From NCBI RefSeq assembly GCF_040901545.1, contig NZ_JBBDYL010000004.1:147228-211227 (forward strand): 64,000 bases of DNA. The letters are read 5' to 3'. Made by a program: the position numbers and the translations under genes. Every line of letters starts with the position of its first letter. Positions within the stretch are counted from its first letter, which is position 1. Below the pieces are notes generated by a model, which worked only from the letters and a program-made list of their open reading frames with translations, made no database searches and was not told the origin of the DNA. Below, piece after piece: positions 17,244 to 27,093 of the stretch. This DNA is from Sulfuricaulis sp040901545. GTDB lineage: Bacteria; Pseudomonadota; Gammaproteobacteria; Acidiferrobacterales; Sulfurifustaceae.

Positions 17244-20200
17244 GTGCATATCCTTTTGCGACGGTTTATACGGTTCAGTACCGTGATACTGCTGCTATGG
17301 ATCGAGCAGTTGAATGCAGCAGGTATGCTTGTGCTTGCTCCCCACCCCGATGATGACGTTCTTATCGCCTCCGGAGTAATCAGTAACGCGATCAGCCAGG
17401 GACAACCAGTCAAGGTAGTTTATGTAACCAACGGCGATATCAGCGGTACTGGTCAAGGGTTTCTACGAGAGGGAGAAGCGGTAACAGCGCAGACAACCTA
17501 TCTCGGAACCGCCGAAAATGATCTGATATTCCTTGGCTATCCAGATAGTCATCTTCAGGAAATATATTCTAATTTTATAAACAGTGGCGATCGTTATACG
17601 ACCCCTTTTGGTCAATCCGTGACCTATGGCAATCGCGGTCTCGGTTTAAGCGATTACCACACGTTTCGATTCGGTTCGGCTGCGCTCTACAATCGCTTCA
17701 ATATTGTTCTCGATCTACAGGACATCATCTCCACGTATCGACCTGACCATATCTATACCGTCTCTGAATACGACACCCATACCGATCACTCTACAACCTA
17801 CAGTTTGCTTAAGCTTGCACTCTCGGCGGTGTTTAGTGTCGATCCGAACTACAGACCCGTTGTGCACAAGACGATGGTCCATTTCCACTTCACTTGGCCA
17901 GCCCCTCCGGACCCCACAGCCTACAACACTCATGACGAGGGTCACTTCGCCGATGTAGGACTGCAATGGAACGACAGAGAGAGTCTTGACGTTCCGTTTT
18001 CGATGCAGTCAACCGACACGGCATTGAATCCAAAGTATCAAGCCATCGATACGCATGCCAGTCAGGGAGGCAACAGCGATGCCCTGTTGGGAAGGTTTCT
18101 ACACAAGGACGAGGTTTTCTGGCCTGAAAATTTAAATGGCAGCAACCGACCCCCTCGGGCTAATGCCGGATTTAATTTTGTTGTGGGCCAGGGAAACGCA
18201 GTACAGCTCAACGGCACGGGGAGTGTCGATCCCGAGGCAAGCCCATTGACCTACCAATGGACTCAAACCGCGGGTCCGGCGGTGGGGCTCACCAACGCCG
18301 CGAGCGCCACACCTTCCTTCACCGCGCCCTCGGGGCTGTCGCAGAACACCATCCTTACCTTCCAGTTGGTGGTGAGCGACGGAGAGTTGAGCAGCGCTCC
18401 TGATCTGATGAGCATTACAGTGCAGTCCACCGCCCCCTCCAATAACTCCCCCACCGCCAACGCCGGACCGGATCAGGCGGTGAACCCGGGTGCGCTGGTG
18501 CAATTGAACGGCACCGGAAGTCTCGATCCCGAGGGCGTCTCCCTCACCTACCAATGGACCCAGACCGCGGGTCCGGCGGTGGTCCTCGTCAACGCCGCGA
18601 GCGCCACGCCTTCCTTCACCACGCCCTCGGGGCTGTCGCAGAACACCATCCTCACCTTCCAGTTGGTGGTCAGCGATGGCATCTTGAGCAGCGCCCCCGA
18701 CCTGGTGAACGTCACGGTGCCGGCGACGGCCAGCGGCAACATCGCCGGCCTCGCCACCGTCACGGCCTCCTCGCAGAATCCGGCGGATAACCAGCAGGCG
18801 ATCAAGGCGGTCGACGGCGTGGTGGACGGTTACCCCGGAGATTACACGCGCGAGTGGGCGACCTTGAGCCAGAAGGTCGGGGCCTGGCTCAAGCTCACCT
18901 GGGCCAGCGCCTACACCGTCAACCAGGTGGTGCTGCATGACCGGCCGAACAGCAACGATCAGATCACCGGCGTGACGCTGAGCTTCAGCGATGGCTCGAG
19001 CGTGGCGTTGGGAGCGCTCACCAACAACGGCGCCGGCGTGACCGTGAACTTCACCGCGCGCACGATCACGAGCCTCACGATGACGGTCACCGGCGTGAGC
19101 GGCACCACCATCAACATCGGCCTGGCCGAGATCGAAGTCTACGGCGTGCCGGTGCCGAGCGGTCCGCCGAACCAACCCCCCACCGCCAACGCCCAGTCGG
19201 TCACCACGCCGGAAGATTCACCAAGGTCGATCACGCTGACGGGCAGTGACCCGGACAGCAACCCGATCACGTTTGCCGTGGCCGGCGGCCCCGCGCACGG
19301 CAGCCTGTCCGGCACGCCGCCCAATCTCCTCTATGCCCCAACGCTGAACTACAACGGCCCCGACAGCTTTACCTTCACGGTCAGCGATGCCGCGCTGACC
19401 TCGGCGCCGGCCACGGTCTCGATCACGGTCACCGCCGTGAACGATGCCCCCAGCGCCAACGCCGGATTGGATCAGCCGAGCGTGACCGCCGGGGCGGTGG
19501 TGTCGCTGCCGGGCAGCGGCACCGACATCGACGGCACGATCGCGAGTTACACCTGGACCCAGACGCTCGGTCCCGCGGTCACGTTGAGCGGCACCAACAC
19601 CGCGACGGCGGGCTTCACCGCGCCCGCGGTCAGTGCGGCCACCGTGTTCACCTTCCGGCTCACCGTCACCGACAACCAGGGAGCCACCGGGTTTGATGAC
19701 ATCAACGTCACGGTCCGTCCGCCGAACCAACCCCCCACCGCCAACGCCGGACCGGATCAGGCGGTGAACCCGGGTGCGCTGGTGCAATTGAACGGCACCG
19801 GAAGTCTCGATCCCGAGGGCGTCTCCCTCACCTACCAATGGACCCAGACCGCGGGTCCGGCGGTGGTCCTCGTCAACGCCGCGAGCGCCACGCCTTCCTT
19901 CACCACGCCCTCGGGGCTGTCGCAGAACACCATCCTCACCTTCCAGTTGGTGGTCAGCGATGGCATCTTGAGCAGCGCCCCCGACCTGGTGAACGTCACG
20001 GTGCCGGCGACGGCCAGCGGCAACATCGCCGGCCTCGCCACCGTCACGGCCTCCTCGCAGAATCCGGCGGATAACCAGCAGGCGATCAAGGCGGTCGACG
20101 GCGTGGTGGACGGTTACCCCGGAGATTACACGCGCGAGTGGGCGACCTTGAGCCAGAAGGTCGGGGCCTGGCTCAAGCTCACCTGGGCCAGCGCCTACAC

Positions 20201-21440
20201 CGTCAACCAGGTGGTGCTGCATGACCGGCCGAACAGCAACGATCAGATCACCGGCGTGACGCTGAGCTTCAGCGATGGCTCGAGCGTGGCGTTGGGAGCG
20301 CTCACCAACAACGGCGCCGGCGTGACCGTGAACTTCACCGCGCGCACGATCACGAGCCTCACGATGACGGTCACCGGCGTGAGCGGCACCACCATCAACA
20401 TCGGCCTGGCCGAGATCGAAGTCTACGGCGTGCCGGTGCCGAGCGGTCCGCCGAATCAGGCGCCGGTGGCCATCAACGCTTGTGTATCAACCCCCGTGAA
20501 TACACCAGTAACCGGTCAATTGACTGCGACCGATCCGGAAGGTCAGCCGTTGATGTATGCCCTTGTTACACAAGCCGGCAAAGGAACAGTGAACCTCGAT
20601 ATATCGGGTAACTATGCCTATACGCCCAATAATCCGAATTTACGCGGGATGGATAAATTCACCTACAAGGTCACGGACGCAGCCGGACTCACAGCAACTG
20701 GCGACGTGTGGGTGCTCATCGACGGAGCCGTCCGGATCATGCCACTGGGAGACTCAATTACCGCGGGTTACCCGGGCCTTAATATCACGGAACCTTTCTG
20801 GGTCGGTTACCGCCGTAAGCTCTATAACGATATTTCTGTACTCAATCCGGCCCGGTTCGGTATCAACTTCGTGGGGACCGTCACCAACTTGGGGTCAAGT
20901 GCTAACCCGACACTCGCCGATCGCGATAACGAAGGACACGACGGCTGGCGCGATGACGAGATCGTCAATGGATCCGTAGTTCCGGGCAAACAGGACCCTG
21001 CCTGTCCTAATTGCAATATCACCGATTGGCTGAACAGCGCTCGGCCCGATATCTTACTGCTACATATCGGCACCAACGGCATAAACGAACCAGGCGGTAC
21101 CTCTTCGGCAGACGTCGCCGCAATTCTGGATAAGATCAAGGCTTGGGAGATCGCCAATAGCTCGCCTGTGACCGTGTTCTTGGCGCGCATCATCGGCTCG
21201 CCTAATATCACAACCAATAGCAATATAACGTCATTTAATAACAATGTAGAGTCGATGGCACAGACCCGCATTGATAGTGGAGACAAAATCGTCATCATAA
21301 ATCAGCAGACGGGAGCAGGGCTTGATTACTCAACCGATATGGGCGACAGCCTCCATCCGAACCAGACAGGCTATGACATGATGGCGGATAAATGGCGGGG
21401 GGATATGTTGACTGCAGACGTGCTACCCAACTGCCCGTAA
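17244..21440 (+). CDS. Giant secreted PIG-L deacetylase / PKD / discoidin-like / SGNH hydrolase fusion
   Basis: About 1400 residues; GTG at 17244 or TTG at 17232 could start it. A signal peptide ends near QLNAAG. Next is a PIG-L/LmbE domain (about 30-270) with the zinc motif APHPDDD and a late DTHTDHST. Then come a PKD domain (300-395), PKD plus an F5/8-type-C-like jelly roll (400-640), a cadherin-like domain (650-740), another PKD, and an identical second PKD-discoidin module (830-1070). A cadherin-like 'LRGMDKFTYKVTD' domain and an SGNH hydrolase follow, with PLGDSIT, EGHDGW, HIGTNG and DSLHPNQTGY. It plausibly removes N- and O-acyl groups from secreted glycan. The C-terminal third is a close paralogue of the protein at 61683-62819. 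Confidence 0.85.
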   Translation: MHILLRRFIRFSTVILLLWIEQLNAAGMLVLAPHPDDDVLIASGVISNAISQGQPVKVVYVTNGDISGTGQGFLREGEAVTAQTTYLGTAENDLIFLGYPDSHLQEIYSNFINSGDRYTTPFGQSVTYGNRGLGLSDYHTFRFGSAALYNRFNIVLDLQDIISTYRPDHIYTVSEYDTHTDHSTTYSLLKLALSAVFSVDPNYRPVVHKTMVHFHFTWPAPPDPTAYNTHDEGHFADVGLQWNDRESLDVPFSMQSTDTALNPKYQAIDTHASQGGNSDALLGRFLHKDEVFWPENLNGSNRPPRANAGFNFVVGQGNAVQLNGTGSVDPEASPLTYQWTQTAGPAVGLTNAASATPSFTAPSGLSQNTILTFQLVVSDGELSSAPDLMSITVQSTAPSNNSPTANAGPDQAVNPGALVQLNGTGSLDPEGVSLTYQWTQTAGPAVVLVNAASATPSFTTPSGLSQNTILTFQLVVSDGILSSAPDLVNVTVPATASGNIAGLATVTASSQNPADNQQAIKAVDGVVDGYPGDYTREWATLSQKVGAWLKLTWASAYTVNQVVLHDRPNSNDQITGVTLSFSDGSSVALGALTNNGAGVTVNFTARTITSLTMTVTGVSGTTINIGLAEIEVYGVPVPSGPPNQPPTANAQSVTTPEDSPRSITLTGSDPDSNPITFAVAGGPAHGSLSGTPPNLLYAPTLNYNGPDSFTFTVSDAALTSAPATVSITVTAVNDAPSANAGLDQPSVTAGAVVSLPGSGTDIDGTIASYTWTQTLGPAVTLSGTNTATAGFTAPAVSAATVFTFRLTVTDNQGATGFDDINVTVRPPNQPPTANAGPDQAVNPGALVQLNGTGSLDPEGVSLTYQWTQTAGPAVVLVNAASATPSFTTPSGLSQNTILTFQLVVSDGILSSAPDLVNVTVPATASGNIAGLATVTASSQNPADNQQAIKAVDGVVDGYPGDYTREWATLSQKVGAWLKLTWASAYTVNQVVLHDRPNSNDQITGVTLSFSDGSSVALGALTNNGAGVTVNFTARTITSLTMTVTGVSGTTINIGLAEIEVYGVPVPSGPPNQAPVAINACVSTPVNTPVTGQLTATDPEGQPLMYALVTQAGKGTVNLDISGNYAYTPNNPNLRGMDKFTYKVTDAAGLTATGDVWVLIDGAVRIMPLGDSITAGYPGLNITEPFWVGYRRKLYNDISVLNPARFGINFVGTVTNLGSSANPTLADRDNEGHDGWRDDEIVNGSVVPGKQDPACPNCNITDWLNSARPDILLLHIGTNGINEPGGTSSADVAAILDKIKAWEIANSSPVTVFLARIIGSPNITTNSNITSFNNNVESMAQTRIDSGDKIVIINQQTGAGLDYSTDMGDSLHPNQTGYDMMADKWRGDMLTADVLPNCP
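18448..19171 (+). repeat. 724-bp direct repeat, copy 1 (PKD + discoidin module)
   Basis: Appears identical to 19732-20455 (offset 1284 bp), including silent positions. The boundaries are sharp: the sequence differs at once on both sides (T/C at the left, C/T at the right). The length is not a multiple of 3, but both copies are read in the same frame because the offset is. It encodes one PKD domain and one discoidin-like domain of the giant secreted protein. Confidence 0.9.
19732..20455 (+). repeat. 724-bp direct repeat, copy 2 (PKD + discoidin module)
   Basis: Second copy of the 18448-19171 repeat. It is separated from copy 1 by a 560-bp unique segment encoding a cadherin-like and a PKD domain. 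Perfect identity points to recent duplication or gene conversion, and homologous recombination between the copies would delete 1284 bp in frame. Confidence 0.9.
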
Positions 21441-21523
21441 CGACCAAGACATCGTGCAGCGATTTTTTATACCAGCAAGCAGAAGTTTGCTAAAAAATAT
21501 CCTTTTCTATTAATTAAAAGGCC

Positions 21524-22741
21524 TTACTGATATTGCCCGCAGTTATGATCCGAGAGGGCTTGATAGGCCCTCAATAGTTTTGGTGCCTCGTGTTTCCACT
21601 CCAGCTCGTTCTCGATACGGCTTCGGCCAATGCGGCCCATCTTTTCCCTAAGCTCTGGATTATCTAGTAATTCTATGATTTTACGCGCCAGGTCACGTTC
21701 GTTGTTTTTCTCGGCATACAATGATGCTTCCCGGGCCGAGTGCCGTCCCTCGGTCAAATCGAACTGAACGACGGGTTTTCCCAAGGCCATGTACTCCATG
21801 ATTTTATTCATGGTGGACTTGTCGTTCATCTCGTTGGCCACGTCCGGATTCACGCACACGTCCGCCGTGTTCAACATTTCAAGCATCTGTTGATCGGGTA
21901 CACGCCCGGTAAATGTAATGTAATCGCTGACACCTAATGAGTTTGCATAGACTTTCATTTCCTCAAGTTCAGTGCCGCCACCCACCAACCCGAAGTGAAT
22001 ATCCGTCCGCTTCAATTCCCGGACGGTGTGTTGTGCTGCCCGAAGCAGGTAGTCAATACCCTCCTGTTTTCCCATGACCCCTACATAGCCCACAAGAAAT
22101 TTTCGGCCCTGTTTGAGCCCCGGCACCGGCGGAATAATTTTCAAGCGACGCAAGTCAGGGCCGCTGCGCACGACGAATACTCGCTCCGGTGGCATGCCGC
22201 CGCGCTCGATGGCGATTCTCTTGTACGACTCGTTGGTGGCAATGGAAATATCCGCCGTTCTAAATGTCCAACGCTCGAAAGCGATTAATAATTTGTAAAA
22301 CAGATCGCGCCGTCCGAATTTCGCCTCGTACAACTCCGGATTGATATCATGATGATCGAAAATGAATTTCTTGCCGAATAGCTTGAAAAAACCGCCAACC
22401 AGGAAGATAGTGTCGGGAGGATTGCAGGCGTGAATGACATCAAACCCGCGGCTAAGCAATACCCGCCATGCCAATAAGAACTCCCAGAACAACGCCCACG
22501 CGTATTCCATGGCGTAGCCCAGCGCGCCGGATGCCTCGATGGGCAGCGTGTGGCGGTAGATGTGAATCCCGTCGATTACTTCATGTCCCCGCTCATAGCC
22601 CTTGCCTTTCGGGCATATGATTGACACCCGATAACCGGCCTGCTGCAACGTTGTCGCTTCCTGCCAGACACGTCGATCGAACGGTACCGGAAGATTTTCG
22701 ACGATAATCAGAACACGCTTCGGATTACCAGCAGATGCCAT
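21524..22741 (-). CDS. Glycosyltransferase family 4
   Basis: 405-residue GT-B fold enzyme. The N-terminal acceptor domain opens 'RVLIIVENLPVPFDRRVWQEATTL' and has 'DVIHACNPPDTIFLVGG'. The C-terminal donor domain has 'FLVGYVGVMGKQEGIDYLLRA' and 'KSTMNKIMEYMALGKPVVQFD', carrying the E...G..E-type nucleotide-sugar motif. It probably adds one sugar of the repeat unit on the cytoplasmic membrane face. It overlaps the start of the GDP-mannose dehydrogenase reading frame's end by 17 bp, so the two genes are coupled. Confidence 0.88.
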   Translation of the reverse strand: MASAGNPKRVLIIVENLPVPFDRRVWQEATTLQQAGYRVSIICPKGKGYERGHEVIDGIHIYRHTLPIEASGALGYAMEYAWALFWEFLLAWRVLLSRGFDVIHACNPPDTIFLVGGFFKLFGKKFIFDHHDINPELYEAKFGRRDLFYKLLIAFERWTFRTADISIATNESYKRIAIERGGMPPERVFVVRSGPDLRRLKIIPPVPGLKQGRKFLVGYVGVMGKQEGIDYLLRAAQHTVRELKRTDIHFGLVGGGTELEEMKVYANSLGVSDYITFTGRVPDQQMLEMLNTADVCVNPDVANEMNDKSTMNKIMEYMALGKPVVQFDLTEGRHSAREASLYAEKNNERDLARKIIELLDNPELREKMGRIGRSRIENELEWKHEAPKLLRAYQALSDHNCGQYQ

Positions 22742-24035
22742 CGTAATTGCTATTGCTGACGCTGTCTGTCACGCGAACGAAATCGATCATGTTTTGTCCG
22801 TCACGCAGACGGCCGGGGACATCACGGAATTCCTTATCTCCATTGCCGATCACAATGGTTTCGGCAAACCCCAAAACATCGTCGATCGTCTCGACCATCA
22901 ACCGCGAGATATGGGGAATACGATGCAGGATATATTCGCGGTTGGCGCCCACCAGGCCGGCGAGCTTGACGTTGCGGTCGTAGATCCGCAGCTCATGTCC
23001 CTTTCCGAGCAGCCGCTCAATCACTTCGACCATCGGACTCTCGCGCAGATCGTCGGTCCCGGCCTTGAAACTGAAACCCAGAATCCCAATGCGCTTGCTG
23101 CCCTTACCCAGGATCATGCGCAGCCCGCGCTCGATCTGTCGCTCGTTGCTCGGCAGAATGGCATTCAAGATGGGCAAGTCCAAATCCAGACTGCGCGCCT
23201 TGTATGTGAGTGCTCGCACGTCCTTGGGCAGGCATGATCCGCCGAAGGCGAAACCGGGCTTGAGGTAGTACGGCGAAAGGTTAAGTTTGGTGTCATGGCA
23301 AAAAATATCCATGACCTTATGACCATCTATTCCTAGCGACTTGCAAATATTACCGATTTCGTTGGCAAAACCCACTTTTAGCGCGTGCCACACATTGTCG
23401 GTGTACTTCACCATCTCGGCGGTCTCGATAGTGGTGCGAATCAGCGGCGCATCGAGATCCGCGTAAATCTGCGCCAAGGTATCGCCGCTCCGCGCATCGA
23501 TCTCTCCGATAACGGTCTTGGGCGGATGGTAGAAATCGAATACCGCCGTTCCCTCGCGCAGGAATTCGGGATTGATGCAAACGCCGAAGTCCTTGCCTGC
23601 TGTCTTGCCGGAAAACCGCTCGAGCGTCGGGATCACCACTGCACGCATGGAGCCGGGCAACATGGTGCTGCGGACAACCACGATATGAAACGTCTTTTTG
23701 TTCCGGAGTTGCTCGCCGATTTGCTCGCACACGCGTCGCACATAACCGAGATCCAGGCCGCCGTTCGCCAGACTCGGCGTGCCGACACAGATGATCGAAA
23801 GATCCGAGTTGTTGAACGCGGCCGCAATATCCGTGGTCGCGCGGAGGCGTTTATCCTTGACGGCGTGCTCGATTATCCCGCCGATGTCGGTTTCGATGAT
23901 GGGCGTCTGACCTCGATTGATCAGATCAACCTTCGCCTCGGAGGGGTCGACACCGGTTATTTCATGGCCATCCTGCGCCAGACACCCGGCCGATACCGCC
24001 CCCACGTAACCCAGACCGAAAATGCTGATTCTCAT
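22725..24035 (-). CDS. algD: GDP-mannose 6-dehydrogenase (AlgD family)
   Basis: 436 residues, the length of Pseudomonas AlgD, and very similar to it in the motifs I know. These are MRISIFGLGYVGAV (NAD-binding), 'ICVGTPS..NG.LDLGYV', 'NPEFLREGTA', 'EMVKYTDNVWHALKV.FANEIGNI', catalytic Cys268 in PGFAFGGSCLPKDVRAL, and 'LSFKAGTDDLRESP'-like GFSFKAGTDDLRESP. It would oxidise GDP-mannose to GDP-mannuronate with two NAD+. A UDP-glucose dehydrogenase is the alternative, but the C-terminal half follows AlgD. It indicates a uronic acid in the polymer and so gives the AsnB-type enzymes a carboxylate to amidate (inference). Confidence 0.85.
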   Translation of the reverse strand: MRISIFGLGYVGAVSAGCLAQDGHEITGVDPSEAKVDLINRGQTPIIETDIGGIIEHAVKDKRLRATTDIAAAFNNSDLSIICVGTPSLANGGLDLGYVRRVCEQIGEQLRNKKTFHIVVVRSTMLPGSMRAVVIPTLERFSGKTAGKDFGVCINPEFLREGTAVFDFYHPPKTVIGEIDARSGDTLAQIYADLDAPLIRTTIETAEMVKYTDNVWHALKVGFANEIGNICKSLGIDGHKVMDIFCHDTKLNLSPYYLKPGFAFGGSCLPKDVRALTYKARSLDLDLPILNAILPSNERQIERGLRMILGKGSKRIGILGFSFKAGTDDLRESPMVEVIERLLGKGHELRIYDRNVKLAGLVGANREYILHRIPHISRLMVETIDDVLGFAETIVIGNGDKEFRDVPGRLRDGQNMIDFVRVTDSVSNSNYDGICW

Positions 24036-24238
24036 AGTGCTCTCTTTATAATTAATTGCAGACGAAGATTGCTTGATTTCTAAATTAATTCATTATTGTA
24101 ATTGTGTGGATGTTTTCATTACCTTCCACTTACACTGGTCATTGCCGATAGGGACATTACGAATCTTAGCTAGAAACTAGCTCAAAAACTCCCTCTTCTC
24201 ACTATGGCTGAGCGGAGCACGTAATCCATCCACGTGGT

Positions 24239-26278
24239 TCAATCGAGAATTTCGATCCTGGATTGAAGCTGCGTGTCTCCGAAAATCCTGGAACGCCAAA
24301 CCACCGTCGTGGTCGCGGACTTCACGTCGAACCGACGCGACACCCATCCTCCAATCAGGTCTTCCTCGCCTCGCCGCAGTTCTACCTTGGCATCACGACC
24401 ATCGGAAATCAGGCGTATTTTGTGCTTCCCATTCACGGCCAGAACCGACCCATCCCGCTCCAGCGAGACTTCGCATGTTTCGGCAACGTTCCAGTGTGTT
24501 TCTGCCACGTGCTCATCGCGGCACAACAGATTATCCTCGATCTCTATAACACGCGCCCTTTTGTCGAACACGATCGAGCGCCGGTGCGTAACGGGGTCGG
24601 ACAGACGCTGATATCCAGTGTGCTCCCCGACAAAACGGTCTTGATTTTCGCCGGGTTCCCAGGCTTCGCATTTTGCTTGAGCATGGTGCGCCCACATGAA
24701 ATTTCCGCCAATTACCGATTGATCCTGCCCGTCTACCACCACGGTGTTATGCGCGGAAGTTCCACGGAAGTAATCACGCCAGGCCTTGCTCGTATGATAG
24801 GCATAGGTTCCCGGATCGATCAGGAATTCGCGTCCCCCGACCGACAGCGTGAGTGACAGCGCATCTGCGTGTCCGTGAGCAGCCAGACTCAGGTAACCCA
24901 GCGGCCCCGCGTCCACAATAAGCTTGATTTCACGCTCCGTTTCGAAATCAGCACCTAGAATATAGTAGCCGCCCTCCGGAAATGCCCGTCGAATTGGAAG
25001 CGAATTCGGATCCGGCCGTAGTGCATTAAAATCCGGCTCTGCCCGATCCCCCAGCAGCCAACGCGTTTTGTCATCTAACGCCGCGGATTTTGCCTTGAAA
25101 TCGCCGCGACCGAAAAGTACCGCGCCGGTGGCCAAGAGCGAGCGGTAGGGACAGAAGCCCGGCTCCTGTGAGAGATGTGTCACGTAGCCATCATCGGCAT
25201 CGCCGATCATCGGAACATGCCCGCCGGCATCCATGATCGATGCTAGAAACTCGAGCATCGCTTCGATGCGCTTCCAGTACGTATTCGGGAATTTACAATT
25301 ATTCGCTTGTCCCGCCAGTGCGGCGATTATCAAGAAATCCAGGACAAACTGCTGATATGAAATTGCCTGCTCCCGATTGACGCCATCCGGCGTGTTCTGC
25401 AAAAGCACCTCGCGCTCGAGTATGGCCTGTGCTTCCGAGCCCCAGTCTTGCGTATCGTTCCAATAAGGCCAGGTAATCGAGCCAATAAATACTCCAGCGG
25501 CTTCACCGATCAAGTGATTATTGGCGGATGAGAAACGCGAGTAGTACCTGCGAATAAAATGCATGTGTTGGTAAATCGTTGCAAGCCAGCGTTCCCGGAA
25601 TTTCTTTCCTGCATCTCCCGAGAACATCAGCGAGTCAATCCCGCCGATCAGCTGCCAAGCGATACTCCAATTGATCAACCGGATGGCGAGCTCCAGCGAG
25701 CTGGTCCAGTTCGGACCCCTCAGATAGGGACATTGGTCAAACCAGGACGCAAGGTGACTCTGCAAGCCGTCCAAGTAACGCTGATCCTTACTAAGGCGAT
25801 AAGCTTGCGCCAATGTCACCAGATGGAGATGGCGATTTAATTCCCAAAGATATTTGATATCGCCAACAAGCGATTCGTTGCGATAATCCAGCGATTTGGA
25901 AAAGACCAGTGGCGCGACGGTTCCTGTTTTAGGATCCTGGTTCCACTGAGGAAAATGCCCAAAAACGTGTTTCAAAGCGAAAATTCGTAACTTTCCCTGG
26001 AGGATTTTATCCGCGGCATCGATGTACGGTTGAGTCTGGCTCCCATGTCCAGAACCGATAAAGTCGACTACGGATTTCGATAAAATCTGTTGAGGCACCG
26101 TGCCCGCCGTACCGATCCCCATTTTTTGCAACAGCGACGCGCACTTCACCCGGATACGATACCCTATCTCCGAGGGAGACATGCGCCTCAGGCGGGTCCA
26201 ATACCAGACCATGGTTGAACGGGAATCTAATTTTGAAGTCATCACGCTTATTTTTTTACTCAGCCTGCGCAACATCAT
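24239..26278 (-). CDS. Heparinase II/III family protein
   Basis: 679 residues. The N-terminal alpha/alpha toroid (heparinase II/III N-terminal family) shows 'PNWTSSLELAIRLINW' and the active-site region 'FSSANNHLIGEAAGVF'. The C-terminal beta-sandwich has 'LAAHGHADALSLTLSVGGREFLIDPGTYAY', the conserved His/Tyr segment. Such proteins are polysaccharide lyases or glycan epimerase-like enzymes of uronic-acid polymers. There is no obvious signal peptide, which is common for versions in biosynthetic loci beside bi-domain oxidoreductases. It fits with AlgD upstream. It starts with ATG at 26278. Confidence 0.85.
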   Translation of the reverse strand: MMLRRLSKKISVMTSKLDSRSTMVWYWTRLRRMSPSEIGYRIRVKCASLLQKMGIGTAGTVPQQILSKSVVDFIGSGHGSQTQPYIDAADKILQGKLRIFALKHVFGHFPQWNQDPKTGTVAPLVFSKSLDYRNESLVGDIKYLWELNRHLHLVTLAQAYRLSKDQRYLDGLQSHLASWFDQCPYLRGPNWTSSLELAIRLINWSIAWQLIGGIDSLMFSGDAGKKFRERWLATIYQHMHFIRRYYSRFSSANNHLIGEAAGVFIGSITWPYWNDTQDWGSEAQAILEREVLLQNTPDGVNREQAISYQQFVLDFLIIAALAGQANNCKFPNTYWKRIEAMLEFLASIMDAGGHVPMIGDADDGYVTHLSQEPGFCPYRSLLATGAVLFGRGDFKAKSAALDDKTRWLLGDRAEPDFNALRPDPNSLPIRRAFPEGGYYILGADFETEREIKLIVDAGPLGYLSLAAHGHADALSLTLSVGGREFLIDPGTYAYHTSKAWRDYFRGTSAHNTVVVDGQDQSVIGGNFMWAHHAQAKCEAWEPGENQDRFVGEHTGYQRLSDPVTHRRSIVFDKRARVIEIEDNLLCRDEHVAETHWNVAETCEVSLERDGSVLAVNGKHKIRLISDGRDAKVELRRGEEDLIGGWVSRRFDVKSATTTVVWRSRIFGDTQLQSRIEILD

Positions 26279-27093
26279 TTAATTGTTTTTTTAGATGAGC
26301 TTCCATGCTCCTTGAGTATTTGTAAATTACCCATATCGATTTCCCACCTTCATGTAGGAAAATACTGGAGATAACCTACTTAAACCATCAGGATTAGGAA
26401 GAAAATTGAGGTCGGTAAATTTGTTCTGGTTCCAATCTTTTCACGAAGTGTTAATTACATTTTATATTTGACTTCCTGCTTTACGATTGGGCTTTGCGAT
26501 TGGATAGTATGCATGCCGCCTGAACTGGTATCTTAAAGACAGTCGCGGTCTTTTTTCAGCTGTGAGTTTCTTTTTTCGCCGCAAAGATTATTACCTGGCA
26601 AATTATTTCAGAGGTTAATGTAACGAGTTTCTCCCGGTACTGCGGGGGAAGAGGGATATTCCTGCCCACTGCATTTCCTCAGTCCAGATTTCCAACTAAC
26701 CATACCACCTTGTCACCCCGTTGATACTTGGCTTAAGAAGACTTTAACCGCTAATCCGTTGATTCACCGCTTGTATCGTAAATAATTTGGCATTTGCCCC
26801 CTGGTTACGATACTTACGCTACGCACCACATTGATGATCGCTGACTGAGTTCTTATCTTGATAAGGGATCAAGTTTGATGGCTGAAACGCCAGCCCTATC
26901 GGCTTACAGATAAAGAGTTGATTCCTGTAGTTAGATGACTTGATAAAGAACTTAAATTAAATAAGTTGGATAAGGAGTTGTTTTTTGACCACCTGCTTTG
27001 CATGAAAACACTTTGGTCGTTCACTCAACATTGGTACATGGCTGCGGCATGCAAAAAGCAAAATAGGATGTTACCAAGACAAGGGAATGTCAC
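26279..27093. other. 815-bp A+T-rich region without a gene
   Basis: Separates the minus-strand heparinase gene from plus-strand secreted-protein genes, so it must carry promoters for both. No frame with coding character is visible, and stops are frequent in all frames. Several runs of T and short dyads occur, but I cannot support a specific site. Confidence 0.4.

Noticed and set aside
18132..20222. Long minus-strand open frames (over 330 codons) opposite the repeat-containing giant gene
   Set aside because: They are antisense to a GC-rich, strongly biased coding region, consist of Arg/His/Gly-rich low-complexity protein, and recur with the repeat period. The plus-strand protein has clear domains.
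18448..20455. CRISPR or tandem-repeat array
   Set aside because: Only two long copies, in frame within a coding sequence; not short spaced repeats.
21441..21523. Bidirectional terminator between convergent genes
   Set aside because: A short stem (AGCAA...TTGCT) is present but is not followed by a T run in either direction.
24165..24215. Possible further MITE remnant (CTCAAAAACTCCCTCTTCTC)
   Set aside because: Only about 15-20 bp resemble the left end of the 11577-11720 element, and no second end or duplication is visible.
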